Notes: generated from the letters alone by a model not told the origin. Numbered from the stretch's first letter, positions 48,261 through 60,900 are shown. The stretch is DNA of 64,000 nucleotides from Pipra filicauda (GCF_003945595.2 NW_024104616.1:372001-436000), one strand, 5' to 3'. Numbers and translations: made by a program.

Positions 48261-50799
48261 TACTATAGAATAGTAGGATAGTAAACACCTTCTAGGGCAT
48301 TTTTTTTCATAAAGCAGCAAGAAAGTTAGATCTTCACAAAGCCTAGATGGTAGTCATTCAAAAGATGTTTTTGACAAAGGGATCCTGGCTTTCAGCAGGA
48401 TTGAAATTCCCAAAAATGGGAATTTCCCTAATTTTCTGTTTGATGAAGATTTTCCATATCCCATTTACTGATACTGCTTCCAACTCTTTCAACTTCCTTT
48501 CCTTGTCCTTTTCCAAAAACTTATTTTCTAGACCTCTTGAAAGGAGGAGAGTATAATGTAGGCAGCACTGTACACAACACAATCTCACCAACTGCTTTCT
48601 TTAAATATATTAATTCTGTGCTATCTCTTATGTGATGGAGCAACCCCCAGTATTGAGAACAGGCAGGGATTTAGTGCTGAAGTTTTTTCTTTGGCCCTTT
48701 AATTAAGTAGGGTGAATGCACTCTATGAATTTAACCCCGGAGTATGAGTTCTATTGTAGGTACATCACTGCTTTCATATGTTACGGCTCACTGAAGTCAA
48801 TAGGATACTTTTATGCAGCAAGGCTTATAGCTGTCATTTCAGCCTCTTGTAAGTCAGCATCAATCCCATTGAATTCTGGTTTCCTGTTGCCTGGTGAACA
48901 TTACAAGAATAATGAGTAAAGGGAAAAAGAAAAAAATCCCTGAAAGGAGAATTATTAGGAATCTACCCTCTTTAATGCTAAAATTCAAAATAAAACTACT
49001 CAATGGGATCAGTTATTTGAGAGAAGTTGCCTGGATAAAAATAGATTCCTCATTGATAGTCAGATCATTGAGACTCCATGAAAGGAGATGCTATTGAAAA
49101 AGTTCCTGCAAACTGGTTTTGTTTAGCATCTGAGTGAATTGTGGGAGCCCTGAAGCTACCAGCAGCTTCCTGCCTGCCACTCCTAGAAATCCTTTAGATA
49201 GTACAAGCAATAAACACTACCCAGTGGGAAATGGCAGAGTAATGTTTTACACTGATTACATGCTAACAGCAGGGAGAAGCTTGATGCGGACTTTCAGAAG
49301 CTGAATGTGTGAGCAGAATATCCTTTTTTAATAACAAACAACTTACCGAATCTAGGACACTACACCATCCTCTCAGATAAAGGAAGGCTTAATATTGCAT
49401 TCAGACTTCCCTTAAGCTGGTGACAGTGGCTCTGAAAAGTATGAAATTATTCCTGATTCCCCTGTAAGTCAAATTATATCCATTAAAGTCAACTGCAAAT
49501 AAGATCAATCGGATTTGCATTTAAAATTTCATATGTTTGCCAGGCAGTACAACTGATTGAAATGATTATTACTCTTATATTTCTTCTTGTGGAACCAAAT
49601 AATTTTCATGCATATATATTGGAAAAGGTATTTTATATAGTTATTAAAAAAAAGCTCTAACAAGCAGAAATAAAAAAATCTCACAAGTAAGCCAAGGTGA
49701 ATATAACCGACTTGACAAGGAAATAGTAAAATGAGTTGAATTCTTATTGAAAGGTATGGTTTGGTGACTGACTAAACCTCCCAGTAGCTGTGGGTATTTG
49801 TACAAGAGGCGATGTTCTTGCTCCATAGAGAATAGAGTTTCACAGGGAATTCATAATGTTATGATTATTTATGTGAATGACAAGTTCAAATTTTGCTAAC
49901 TAATAATGCTTAGTATTTCTAAGAATCAATGTGAAAAAAATTGATATTGAGGCTAGGGGCAATATTTATATGTGTTCAGTATAAGACTTCCCTTGGGTTT
50001 CAGTTTTGCTGATATCATTCATTCCCTTAATATTGCATTTAGTAACAATAATGATATCTGATCTGCATTTCTGCGTGCAAATCTCCTAGTTGACCTTTTT
50101 GTGAATTTGGTTGGTTTTGTTTTGGGTTTTTTTACCTTTTCTTTTTTTTTTTTTAGAGTTTCTGGTGTGCTTTTCATTGGTGCTCTTTTATAGCTTTCTC
50201 TCTGCTTTGGACACTGCATGCCTTGTACTTTTCCGTTTAAGAGTTCTAGCTGCAATTCTTCTGCCAAATACATTAGAAAGAAAGGGGCTGGGTTTAATTT
50301 TCCTGCTGAAGGAATCATCTTGAGCCCTGGAAAACCCTCCAAAACTAAGCTATGGGGGAGGTTGCAGTGTTCTCAGTGCTGCAGAAAATATCCTTGAAGG
50401 ACGAGTTTTGGGACTGGCTGCCATTATGAGCTATTCTTACTCACAACCATCAAGTGCAAGACGATGAGAAAATATTTGAAAAGAAAAAATAAGCTATTGA
50501 AAACCACTACAATAATACTTCATAATAACTGAGGAGTACTCACTTTAGTTCTCATTTAGTGTTTTGTTGCTAACAAAATTATGTATTCAGTCAGCTGCTC
50601 CCCTCCTCCACTTCATATCGCTGAGGGCTGCTGACACACAGTAATTCAGCAGCTCCATCATCTGGTTGTATAAAGCTTTGGTGAAGCTACTTGAAGTGAG
50701 TACGTTTCTGATGCCAAGAGCAGAGGATATAAGCTTAACCAGCTCAGGCATTTTTGAACACCTCTGAGGAAGGGTATTCCACAACATTCCTAGATTCCA
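48261..50799. other. AT-rich non-coding sequence
   Basis: No gene is recognised. A T14-type run ending in AG at about 50142-50156 resembles a splice acceptor, but no exon character follows. The 107-codon minus-strand frame over it (50019-50342) is lysine-rich because of this T run and is not convincing. Confidence 0.55.
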
Positions 50800-51499
50800 G
50801 GTTTCAGAGAGACCTGGAAATACTGGAGAAGAGGGCCCATGCAAACTTTATGAAGTTCCACAAGTCCAAGGGCAAAGTTCTGCACCTGAGTTGGGGCAAT
50901 TGCAGATACAAGTGCAGATAGGGAGAAAAAGTCATTGAGAGCAGCCCCATAGAGAAGGATTTGGGGATTCCCATGGATGAAAAGCTGGACATGACCCAGG
51001 AGTGTGTGGTCATAGACCCAACTGTGTCATGGGTTGCATCAAAAGAGTAGTGGCCAGCAGGTTGAAGGAGGTGAATCTGCTCCTCTACTCAGTTCTCATG
51101 AGACCCCACTTGGAGTACTGCATCCAGCTCTGGGGTCCTCAGCATAAGAAAGACACGGATCTGTACAAGCACATCCAGAGGAGGGCCACAAAGATGATCA
51201 GAGGGATGGAACACCTCTCCTATGAAGACAGGCTGAAAGAGCTGGGCTTGTTCAACCTGGAGAAGGCTTCAGGGAGACCTAATTTTGGCCTTCCAATACC
51301 TTCAGGGGGCTTACAAAAAGGAGAAAGAGGGACTTTTTACACATGCACATAGTGCCAGGACAAGGAGCAATGGTTTTAAACTGAAAGAGGGCAGATTTAG
51401 ATTAAATATTAGGAAGAAATTCTCTACTGTGAGGGTGGCGAGGCACTGGAAGAGGTTGCCCAGAAAAGCTGTGGCTGTTCCATCCCTGGAAGCATGGAG
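50800..51499 (+). mobile_element. CR1 LINE fragment, truncated at both ends
   Basis: Sense-oriented CR1 covering the C-terminal part of the ORF2 reverse transcriptase. One frame (51002 to about 51285) contains LRPHLEYCIQLWGPQHKKD-like text. It continues with IQRRATKMIRGMEHLSYEDR and ELGLFNLEKASG. The reading frame then shifts near 51285. The next frame continues with FQYLQGAYKKEKEGLF and RFRLNIRKKFSTVRVARHWK up to VPSLEAW at about 51499. There the homology stops abruptly, so the last part of ORF2 and the 3' UTR are missing. The first part (50800-51000) has stops in every frame. The fragment is dead. The abrupt end abuts the GC-rich segment at 51500. Confidence 0.92.
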
Positions 51500-51789
51500 G
51501 GAACTGGTGGTGGGGGAAGCGGGGTCCGAGAGCCGCAGGGACCTGGGGGCAGGTAGGAAGGGGGGGGAGAGTTGGGTCACACCGTGCCCTGCCCAGACTG
51601 CTGCCCTGAGAGGCTGGACACCCCCCAGCCCCAGGAGCTATCACTCCTGCTCTGGCTTTTGCCCAGCTCAGCCTCCTACCACATGCACACACACTCACCC
51701 GCTGCCCAGGCTGTGCTGCCACAGCCCTGCCTGCCCTACCCTGCCCTTCCCCTGCCCTGCCCAGCTGACAGCCCCATTGTGACTCCAGC
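51500..51789. other. GC-rich segment between CR1 and LTR fragments
   Basis: About 290 bases, G-rich at first (GGTGGTGGGGGAAGCGGGG) and then C-rich with CTGCC-type units. It differs from all other sequence in the window in composition. It is not part of the CR1, which ends at 51499. Nor is it homologous by eye to the LTR copy at 7712-8308, whose similarity to the neighbouring fragment stops at about 51790. Long open frames across it on both strands (51285-51782 plus and 51402-51830 minus) are due to the lack of A/T-rich stop codons. Origin unknown: perhaps filler or satellite-like DNA. Confidence 0.5.
51734..51762 (-). other. G-quadruplex motif on the minus strand
   Basis: The plus strand has six C runs of three or four bases (51734-36, 51739-41, 51744-46, 51749-52, 51755-57, 51760-62), each separated by only two bases. 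Read on the minus strand this is six G runs with 2-base loops, which meets the strict definition of a stable quadruplex. The plus strand could form an i-motif. Confidence 0.8.
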
Positions 51790-51954
51790 ATGTCTGTATG
51801 AAAAGCAGAAAGGGCCTTGGCTCTGTACAAGCACTGCTCAACATAGCAAAAACATCTCTACATTATCAACCCTCTGTTCAGCGCAAATCCAAAACCTAGC
51901 CCAGTACTAGACACTATGAAGACAATTAATTCTACCCCTGCCAAAACCAGCACA
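51790..51954 (-). mobile_element. 5' fragment of a family A LTR (minus strand)
   Basis: Read on the minus strand from 51954, this begins TGTGCTGGTTTTGGCAGGGG and follows the first 165 bases of the LTR at 7712-8308, including the TTGCTGAGCAGTGCTTGTAC stretch. The homology ends at about 51790, equivalent to the polypyrimidine point (near 7880) of the full copy. The TATA box, poly(A) signal and 3' end are missing, replaced by the GC-rich segment. It is a truncated LTR without function. Confidence 0.8.
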
Positions 51955-53796
51955 AGCTGCAACTAAAATGTCTTCTTCAGAATACCATACAGAAGCCCTT
52001 TTTTGGATTAGAAATAGCAGTCTTTGTGAATCCTTGCAGTTTGGGACTCTCTGACATGTAAGGTTTTATGCAGACCTTTTCAATGATATTCCACACTGCA
52101 GAAAGTAAAAAAATGTTTGCTGAGTAATTGACTCTATATCAAGGTAAACCCTATCTCCAGCAAATATTTAAATAGGAAGCAATCTGTGAAAGTTGTTACT
52201 AACCTTTTCTGTCAACACAGAGTGCTGAAGCGGACCTTGCTCTGGGACTTTGTTTGCTATGAAGGTAAGGAATCTGGGACAAGAGTCTCATGTGGAGTGA
52301 CTGGGAGTTGTGATGCTGCTTAGAGGGGTGATGACAGTAAGAAGTTCAAAACAAATACAAAAAGAGGCTCAGGTAGGACCTTAGTTCTGGTAGCAATGAC
52401 AGAGGAGAAAATAGAAATATCAAGACATCTTTAAATAAGCAAAGAGCAAGAATTATTATCTTGGAATGAAAATGGCTGTGCCACTTACCTTTATGTACAG
52501 CAAATGAGAAGACTTCTCATTATTCTGTTTCTTTTGGAGCCAAGGGCAGTGGAATCAGCATGTTCTTTTCAGTGTAATCTCCAGGGGGTAATTGAAATAT
52601 AATTGTGTTTTTTATGAGGTGTTTGGATTTTTACTTTATTGTCTTTCTAGATACTTGTACTTTCTAAGAAAAGGAAGGAGTAGCAAAGTAGCTAGTAAAG
52701 TCACTGAGGCTTATCCTTTTAAATTACCTTCACAGGCTTCAATGGAAAAAGTCTTTTTATTCATTTCCCCTAACCTATAGTAATAAAAAAGATAAATCAC
52801 TCTTCTTATATTTTTTAATTCTCATTTATTGGGAACTACTGAGACAGTGTTAGTTCTGTTTATGGATAATTATGGAGCTGGTACAAACACTCCAGGATAA
52901 TTCAACAATTAAAATGAGCAAAATATAAGCAGAGAAATACTGTAATAGGTACAAATCAAGTCCACATCTGGGAGGTGATACAAAGCACTGAAATGCCCCC
53001 TGCAATTGCTGGAGGCATTTTTACATCACACAATGCCCTTACACAATTCATTTGTGTTGGCTACATTTCGTCTTCACTAAAGAAGTTATGAAAATGGTAG
53101 AGGATTGAAAAGAAAAATCATTCCTACTTTCCAAACTAGCTCCTGCATTGGCACAGACACTTCAGACAGGATGGATAGCTTGTTCCCTGGAGGTGCCTAC
53201 TGCCCTTGAGTCCCGGGACAGGGCAGGCCAAGACACTCCGCTAAACTGAGGTGACTGAAATTAAGTAGGGTGAAATCCACCCTTAGTCTTTCAGTACAAT
53301 CAGAAGAAGGAGTATCCTTATTCTATTTATTGCTTCATATTGGCTAAGTTAAATGAATGTCAAGGACTTGTTTTTTAATTCAAATGTTTCTTCATTCTGT
53401 GAAATTATGATATCTGTTATCATCTTTAGTCAGTTATTAAAAAAATAGCAAACAAGGTCTTCAGTTTTCTGTATCTGACAAGGGGCAGGATACTTCTAGT
53501 GAGTCAATCTTCATCATTCACTTTATTCAGCATCACAATAGCACAGGATGTTTAGAGTGTCTGTTTCCAAGACTGAAGTTCCTAGTCACCTGTATAAAAG
53601 GAACAATAAGGTATTTTTCCTTTTCATCTTCAAGAGTTTAAACAAAAATGTATCTCTGGCTTCCTCATAGACAAGCTTCTTTTAAGACAACAGATAAGGT
53701 CCAGTGTTTGAAGAAAATTAATTATAGGCTCAGATGATAAAACCTGGCTCGAGTAGGCTAAATTTTATAAAAGACTTTATCTTGTCATGTTCTTGG
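51955..53796. other. Non-coding sequence
   Basis: No gene or repeat family is recognised. A short inverted repeat (AAATGCC / GGCATTT, about 16 bases apart) occurs near 52992-53022. Open frames are 62 codons or less. Confidence 0.55.
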
Positions 53797-53842
53797 AAAA
53801 AAAAATAATCAAACCAAAACAACAACAAACACACAAAAAAAA
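53797..53842. repeat. A-rich (CAAA)n-type tract
   Basis: About 46 bases of A with scattered C (CCAAAACAACAACAAACAC), opening with a run of A. Same style as the tracts at 27747 and 55432. Confidence 0.8.
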
Positions 53843-53985
53843 GCCAAACTGAAAGCATCACATGCAATACATACGGTAAATTATCCTCTCCTTTGCTCAA
53901 AGTTCACTTTCTTGGCAAATTTGAAATGACAAAAATTACCCAACTCCTGTTTAGATGAGTACCTAATCTATTTTTTTTTTCTAAG

Positions 53986-54125
53986 TAGAATAGAATAGAC
54001 TCTTTCAGTTGGAAGGGACCTATGATAATCATCGAGTCCGACTGTCTGACCTCTTCAGGACTGACCAAAAGTTAAAGCATATTATTAAGGGCATTGCCCA
54101 AATGCCTCTGAAACACTGATAGGCT
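53986..54125 (-). mobile_element. Short CR1 3' tail (minus strand)
   Basis: The plus strand shows the antisense CR1 terminus. It starts with a small (AGAAT)-type repeat (TAGAATAGAATAGACTC), then CAGTTGGAAGGGACCTATGA, and continues to about 54125 with the GGCATTGCCCAAATGCCTCT segment. It is a heavily 5'-truncated copy containing only 3' UTR and the last part of ORF2. Weak CR1-like wording (ATTCTTTCCTAATG near 54270) suggests the element may extend further with a disrupted middle. Confidence 0.85.
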
Positions 54126-55431
54126 TAAGACTTTTAGAGTAAGAGTTTGTTTCCTATGAATACTGTAACAGAATAGGATAAAAGTAAACACAACTGCAAG
54201 AAAAGAAAACTTCTCTTGGGTTTTTATCTTTCATTTCCTATTTTTGGTCAAATAGTTCATTCTGTATAAATTCTTTCCTAATGCAGGGCTGTACAACCTT
54301 GTCCATGGATTCTTGCCTACAGAGGTTCCCTCTAGAGTGTCAAATACAATAAATTTCGAGGTGCTTCTTTCAGTTTAGAAGAACACTGTAAGCCACTCTA
54401 TTTCCATCTATGTTGCTCTGCTGAGCATTTTAGTGTAATCCTGTTTAAAACATGCATGCAAATACAGTAGAAATAAACAGAGATTTAGGCATGAACAATA
54501 TAAATTATTAAAAATACTGAAAACTTGTATGTGAATTCAACCTGAAAATTATCATTTAAGTAAAGAACAAATCCGTAAGATCTCTTAGAAAAAATAAATT
54601 GTACAGAAAGTGTTGCAATCACTCTCTCCTGATATATAAAGGACTAGTGAATTCCAGCAGAATTCATATTTTTTCCCAGAACAATCAATATAAGAAATTA
54701 ATCTTCTATGCCTCCTCTTGATATGTTTGTGTAAGTGCATTTTAGAAAAGGACAAAATATACACATAGATAATAAAAAATGAAATGTCAGAGTGAAAAGC
54801 CTGGGTTGTATGCCTTAGTACACAGAGTCAACACTGGCTATCAATTAAAAATTAGCCAGAGGAAGGCTTCTGGATAACTGGCTGCTTACAGGATTCAGGA
54901 ATAAAGTGGAAATTATAATACTTTGCTACGATTCTGATCTAGCATAGCAATTTTTATGCATAAGGCCAAATATTGTAACCCAAACAGAGACCCACTACTG
55001 ACAAGGAGTCAGAGGTATACCTGAATTGATAACAGTTTGTTCAGAGATGGAAGCAAGGCCTCGGCGAGCCTTATTTTTGCATGGATTTTTCAAAACCTAG
55101 ATCTTGCACATCCTGATCTTCCTATAGAGGCTCAGAGTTTCTTTTGAAAGGCTTGTTAGACTCAGCAAGGTTTCCTCTGGTTCACGCTGGTACAAGCAAA
55201 ACACAAACAAACCAAGGGTTGGCTGTCAGCAGATGGTTTTTACACAAATGACTCTGGCAGATTTCAGGAGCTACCTCAGATTCCCACAGTTCTTCATTGC
55301 TTTTGGCTCTAGTAACCTACCCAAGAGCTGAGCTACCAAAGCAGGGTACCAGAGCACCTGAGCCTGGGACCCAATGAAATTTCCAGACTTATTTCACAGG
55401 GTTTAATAGTCTCACTCTGAACGAAATAAAC
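54126..55431. other. AT-rich non-coding sequence
   Basis: Apart from possible weak CR1 remains near 54260-54300, nothing is recognised. No gene is seen. Confidence 0.5.
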
Positions 55432-55570
55432 TAAAAAAAAAAAGAAACAAACTACCAAAGAAAGAAAACAAACCAACAAAATCAAACTAAACCACTAAAC
55501 AACAAAAAACCCCCCACAAACCCACAAAAAAGCCCCAACTAAACAAGCAAATAAAAAAAAAATTATAAAA
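55432..55570. repeat. A-rich tract with C interruptions
   Basis: About 140 bases almost entirely of A and C on the plus strand (AAACAAACTACC-type and CCCCCCACAAACCC-type pieces). It is the longest of three such tracts. It may be a low-complexity sequence or the remains of an A-rich retroposon tail; no upstream element is recognised. Confidence 0.85.
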
Positions 55571-57421
55571 ATGTATATAAAGTACATACGAAGCACTAAT
55601 TTGACTCAGTTCTTCTAAGGAGATGTGCTGGTATGGTTTATACCTAGAAAATACTGTAATTTACTGCATTAACCAGTTTAGTAAAATCCCCACGGCTTTA
55701 TTTGTGGATTTTCACAGAAATTTATGAAGTCAAAGTGCTGATTTAGTGCATCTGTGTAAAATACAGTGTATAGGTGTACTCTTTTGTTTACTCTTCAGTT
55801 CTACCTACCTTATAGTAGATTTCAGGGAATTTAGGAGCACCCATGCAATGAGTTGTAGTAGTCATGCAAAGGTTATAAGGACTAGGTATCTTTTGATTAT
55901 AGCGGGTTGTGATGGTATTATTGTTGTCATCCTATGTGTTTCTTTTCTTTCCAGAGAAAGTACTTGGAGATAGACCAGTGGATGTAACGGTAGCAATTTC
56001 ATAGGTGTTGAACTTATAACAACTGGTGTTTTGAGATTTTATCAAATTTTTATTTTCCTTTGTTTTTTTCCCCCTTAACATTTAGAAGAAGCTAAACCAG
56101 TACAGGAATCTTGATTTCAATGTGGTAAACTTCACAGTTGCCTAAGTGCTTCCCTCTACTCGAGACATCTGTGTGTTTTTCAGAGAAAGGGAAAACTTTG
56201 CTTTTTTCTTTCTCCATGCAGACACAGCAGTGTTTGTGACAGGAGAGATGGTTAACGAGAATTGTAATGTGAAAATGTTCTCTGGAATGTAGTACTTGGG
56301 CATATGTTTCTGCTCATTGAGACAAAAAGAAAAAGAAAAGAAAAAAAAAAGAAGAAAAAGACTATAATGAAGAAAACAAGTACTCGTAAAACTACAATGT
56401 TTCCAATTTTCATCATAACAGTAAATATATAATTGTTACTTCTTCAATGTGGCTGAACCCTGAAAAAGTTGTTCCTTGCTAAGAGTAGTCTGAAATGACC
56501 GTGAACACATTTAAAGTAAGTTTTCATAATCATCCAAGGTTATTATATACAACAATGTTGTTTGACTGAATTATGGAATATAAATCTGGGAACTTTATTC
56601 ACAAAATGTACTTTAATAGGTATAAAAAGGGACGGAACTTGTGAAGGTATTATGGAACTATTTTAGAAAATATAAATTATTGAATTTTGCTCATGTCAAG
56701 ATTCTATTTTACTTACTGACTTCTGTATTACCACAGAGTATAGTGACATTTCAAAAAGTAGGAAAAATGGAAAACATTTGGCTTATTAGGCAGAAATATT
56801 TGACAATTATGTAAGTCATATTTGAGAATATTGAAATAAACAATGCTAAAAAATTTATATATCTGAAGATTCATCCTCTCTACATGCATATTTTATATAA
56901 AGATTAAATTTCTTGTTAAAAAGACGTGCAATATCTCTTGCTTAGAATAGTAATGCAAATGGCAAGTTTTGAAGTTGGACCCATTCTTTGTTTTCACATT
57001 ACTAATTTTTATTAGTATTAACTTTCGTCATTCTGAACTTATGTTGTTCAAACTGTGACATTTACGCATGTCTCTTTTACAGTTCAAGCCAAATCTTGCT
57101 TATGTATGCTGTAATTTATGTAGCGCAAGCACAAAGAGTTGTGTTTCCATAATATTTTGAGTAATCCTATATATTAAAAACTACCCTGGCAAAAAAAAAA
57201 ATCTACAAAAATTCCAGCTAGTTGTTCTCCTATCTTAAAATGTGAACATTACGTCCGTATGATTTTAGCATATATATGCTACTCATATGAATGCATTCTT
57301 CACATTATATGATTTTACAATTCAGAAATATAGTTTTCAAAATGTTTGCCACACTTTGACTCTTTCTGTTATAACTTAGGTATAGGTGTGACACTAATAA
57401 CACAAGTTTGACTGCTGTGTC
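55571..57421. other. AT-rich non-coding sequence
   Basis: No gene is recognised. A purine tract lies at 56321-56361. A hydrophobic-looking 75-codon frame at 55746-55973 is discussed among rejected items. Confidence 0.55.
56321..56361. repeat. Purine (A/G) tract
   Basis: About 40 bases of A and G with a single C near its left end, made of AAAAAG and AAAAG units. Low complexity. Confidence 0.85.
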
Positions 57422-57953
57422 TGTAGTGGGCTGACCCCAGCTGTCAACTCAGGCCCCGTTGAGTCACTCACTTTACTCCCTCACAAGTAGGCTGAGTGAG
57501 ACAACTGGGATAAAAGTGACAAAAAAGTCATGAGTTGAGATAAAGGCCCTCTAGTAAGCAAGAGGGAGGGGAGGGGGAAGAAGAAAAGAAAACGTGATGC
57601 TAAAAGCAATCCCTCACCACCATCAAACCAGTGCCCAGCAAGTCCCCTAGCAACGATTACTCCCTCTCCATTTTATTGCTGAGCATGTTATATGGTGTGA
57701 GGAGTATCCCTTTGGTCAGCTGGAGTCAGCTGTCCTCACTGACCAAATCTCAACTGTATCAATCTCTTGCTCATCCCAACCTACGCTCTGGGGCAGCACA
57801 GTGAGAAACAGGGATGGCCTTGACACTGTGCAAGCACAGTTCAGCAATAGCTAAAACACAGGTGTGCCATCTGCACTTTCTTGTCACCAGTCAAAAACAT
57901 GGCACTATACAGCTGTGAAGAAAATTATCTCCATCCCAGCCAGACCCAGCACA
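57422..57953 (-). mobile_element. Solo LTR of an avian endogenous retrovirus (family A, minus strand)
   Basis: A 532-bp LTR, read from 57953 (TGTGCTGGGTCTGGCTGGGA) to 57422 (GTCAGCCCACTACA). It aligns along its length with the plus-strand LTR at 7712-8308: same first 40 bases, the TTGCTGAACTGTGCTTGCAC stretch, GACCAAAGGGATA, and the same 3' end. The TATA region corresponds to an AATAAAA-like sequence at about 57671-57679. The poly(A) hexamer ATTAAA of the other copy is ACTAGA here (57550-57555), so the signal is lost. Flanks (GTGTC left, GTGAG right) give no convincing target duplication. No internal retroviral genes adjoin, so it is a solo LTR. It is about 65 bases shorter than the plus-strand copy. 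Confidence 0.85.
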
Positions 57954-60900
57954 GTGAGTATGCAAAGAACACATTTTAGGAATTTGCATGATTGCAGACC
58001 CAATCCTTTAGCAAAATTAACAATAATTTATTTATTTTATAATTCTCTTTGTTTGCAATGGCCTGAGCATGTACTTGGCTTAGTTAAGACGCCTTATTTC
58101 AAAATGTTTGCTGCTGTCTCATTGTTTCTAACAGGAGTCAGAACATACCTGACAATAATCAGTGTCCCTCACAAAACACTGCAGCCAAGAGAGAAGTCAA
58201 AGACCACCTCTTGAATAATTTGATAATAATTTGAAGCAGTGACACCAAGACCCATCAAATAGTCTTAACTGCTGAAGAAGATGGGCCTAATTCCTTTATT
58301 CGCATTAAAACAGAATTATTTTGAAGCCACAAATGCAAAGCCCAGAAGTGAAAACAACAGGGTAGTCTAGTGCTTAGGGTGCTCACCTGAACTATTGGAA
58401 CTGAGGCATAGCTTTTAGATAAACGTGCAGTCTCAGTTTTAAAAGCAGTCAGTGATGAAATTTTACCATAGCCCTTGACATGTAGTTTTTTACTCTCAGG
58501 TAAAAAGTTTCATTTTACTTCTAATAACTATGTCAGTTTCAAGATTAATAATTACATTGTTATACTCTATACAGTCGATCTCTGCATTTTTCTTTATGAT
58601 GTCCAGTTGAATAATGTATTTGTAAGAAGTCTATTTCTGTAATGCAAATAGACAATATGCTTTACAAGAAGACACTGAACTCCAGCTTTTGCTCTGATCC
58701 CCTCCTTACTTGTGCCTCTCAAAATGTCACTAGTTCACAACTTATCAAATCAATTGTTTCAGGACTAGAACTTTCCACGCTTAGGGCTGAGCTCCACTAC
58801 AGTAGTCCTCTTCAAGTAATAGCCCCATCATGGAGAATCACTGTAAGCTGACAGAAGAAACTATTTCCTGCTGGCAGATTGATACCATCCTTCTGCAGGA
58901 TGGAGGCTGAGACATGGGCCTTTGTTGACATAGGAGTACCGTAAACTGGGGACCTGCTGGCATAAGTAAACTATTTACTGGGTATAAACCTTCCATGTTC
59001 TAGATTACAAAATTGTAACTGGAAAACTGTAATGTGAATTTGGTCTCAATGTTTCACTCTGGAAGAGAGATGTTTGTTTCCAAAACATATTCGTATGCTA
59101 TTTTGGTAGCATATGGTCTTGTTTTATGATGTATGTTGGCATTTGTTGGGATGCAAAAATGCAATACAAATGTGACTGAGCAGGAAAATTGTTCATCCGA
59201 CTGTGGAACAAGAAGAAAAATTTGTACTTACCTCAGTTTATGAGCTTGTCAGATACTTCTTGAAAAGCAATGTCCTTCACTTAGTTTAGGTGACCAATTT
59301 CAGGCTTTCAGGTTTTCAGTGTTTGATATTGTTCCCTAAACACCACCTTGTAGATATTTTTTCCTTACTTTTTAGACAGTTTTGGAAAGGAAAATTATAT
59401 TCATTATTTTTTCTCAGCTGTCCCCTTTTCTATTACACATAGGGGAGGTGGAAGTGGCAACACAGGATTACTTCAAACTTTAATGAGAATCTTTGTAAGG
59501 GTTTTTGCTACCATTGCTAATCTTGTATTAAAAAAAAAAGTGTTCAGTAAGTTAAGAATTCACCTTTATAATACTAGCCCAGACTTTTGGCTGGTTGGGA
59601 AATTGCTGGACTATGTCTGTCCCTGGTAGATAGACCACTATTTCATATGGAACAGTAAAAATTGTGCTCTCCGGGACATGTCAATCACTAGTCATTCAAA
59701 TCATATCATGCATCTTTCAGCAAGTCATGTAATAGAAAATTCCATAGAACTGATGAAAGCTAAACCAAAAATCTGCTTTAAGTATGTGCTTCAGTTGCCA
59801 GGGTTGGTTTTTTTTCTAAACTATTTGTAAAAGCAAAATTATATCCTTTAGCATTTTATCAAAGAAGTTATTCATGTCTTTTAAATTTGAAACCCAGTTT
59901 TATAAAAACATTTTTAAGTATATGCTGTTCATTATTAAATGTGTCAAGCAAATGCTGGTTGGGATCAGTCAGTTCCAGATATTCTTAGAACTGACTTAAC
60001 AGAATATTTTTTTGATGCAGAACTCCATGAATTGTTTACTCCTTCCATCTATAACAACAACATTGAAAGGAAGAAATATTGTTTAACTCTTCTGTTTTCA
60101 TAGACAAAGCTATCAGATTAAAATGTTAGGGTTGATGCTAGAAAGGTACAACTCACAAAACCATCAAATTTTCCTCTCACTACATGCTCTTTGATTCCCA
60201 GTATCGTGAAATTATCTTTGTGTGTCTTTGGAAATACTGGGTTTGATGTTTGCAAAACCTCTGGAAACTGGACATTCGTGATCAAAATGCTACCAGTTGA
60301 ATGCTTTTTAGAAATTCTCTGCAGATCGTACTCAGACTGTTTGAGTTCCACCTCAGGTATTATCTGCCTTTCACTGGCTTGATCCAATTTCCCTCCAAGG
60401 GCCATTATGTTAGCCCTTCAAAAGCCTTCAAAGTTGCTGTCTCTTTTACTGGCTTACTACTAGGAATTAGGTGAGATTTAAGCACTACGAATACTCACCA
60501 CGAAAAGATATTATTTGGTATTCTAGTTTGGCCTTTGAATTTAAAGTGCATCTAGAGTATATTTTTCTCTTTATGTACCCCAGATTTTTAGAATTGATAG
60601 GTTTAAGTGTACTTTGGTGAAAAGTATTTTTGCAAAACTGTATTTGTGAACGTGTTTTAAGTCACACAATAGTTCTATAGAACATAATTGTAGTAATTAT
60701 AACAAACTATAGAAAGTTTGCGTTTTAAAGAAATGCAGTGCTCCATACACAGCTGAAGCAGTATGTGTGCTAGAGCACGCATGTGTGCTAGAGCATACAT
60801 GTATCTTGAAGGCTGAATATAGTTTTGGCAAAGGTGATTAAAATAATTTTTGCTGATTCTTCAGTTTTTCCTTTTTCAGGGGTCTCTTGAATGAAGTGTT

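Noticed and set aside
50140..50160. T-rich run ending in AG, like a 3' splice site
   Set aside because: No open, coding-like exon follows and no partner donor is evident. Long T runs are common in this DNA.
51285..51830. Long open frames on both strands (165 and 142 codons)
   Set aside because: They cross the CR1/GC-rich/LTR composite. The GC-rich part simply lacks stop codons in several frames, and only the CR1 portion has a known identity.
55746..55973. 75-codon plus-strand frame with hydrophobic stretches
   Set aside because: It has two hydrophobic patches, but they are T-rich by composition, the start context is poor, and I do not recognise the protein.
57417..57958. Target-site duplication for the minus-strand family A LTR
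   Set aside because: The flanks GTGTC and GTGAG share only three of five bases, which is not enough to claim a duplication.
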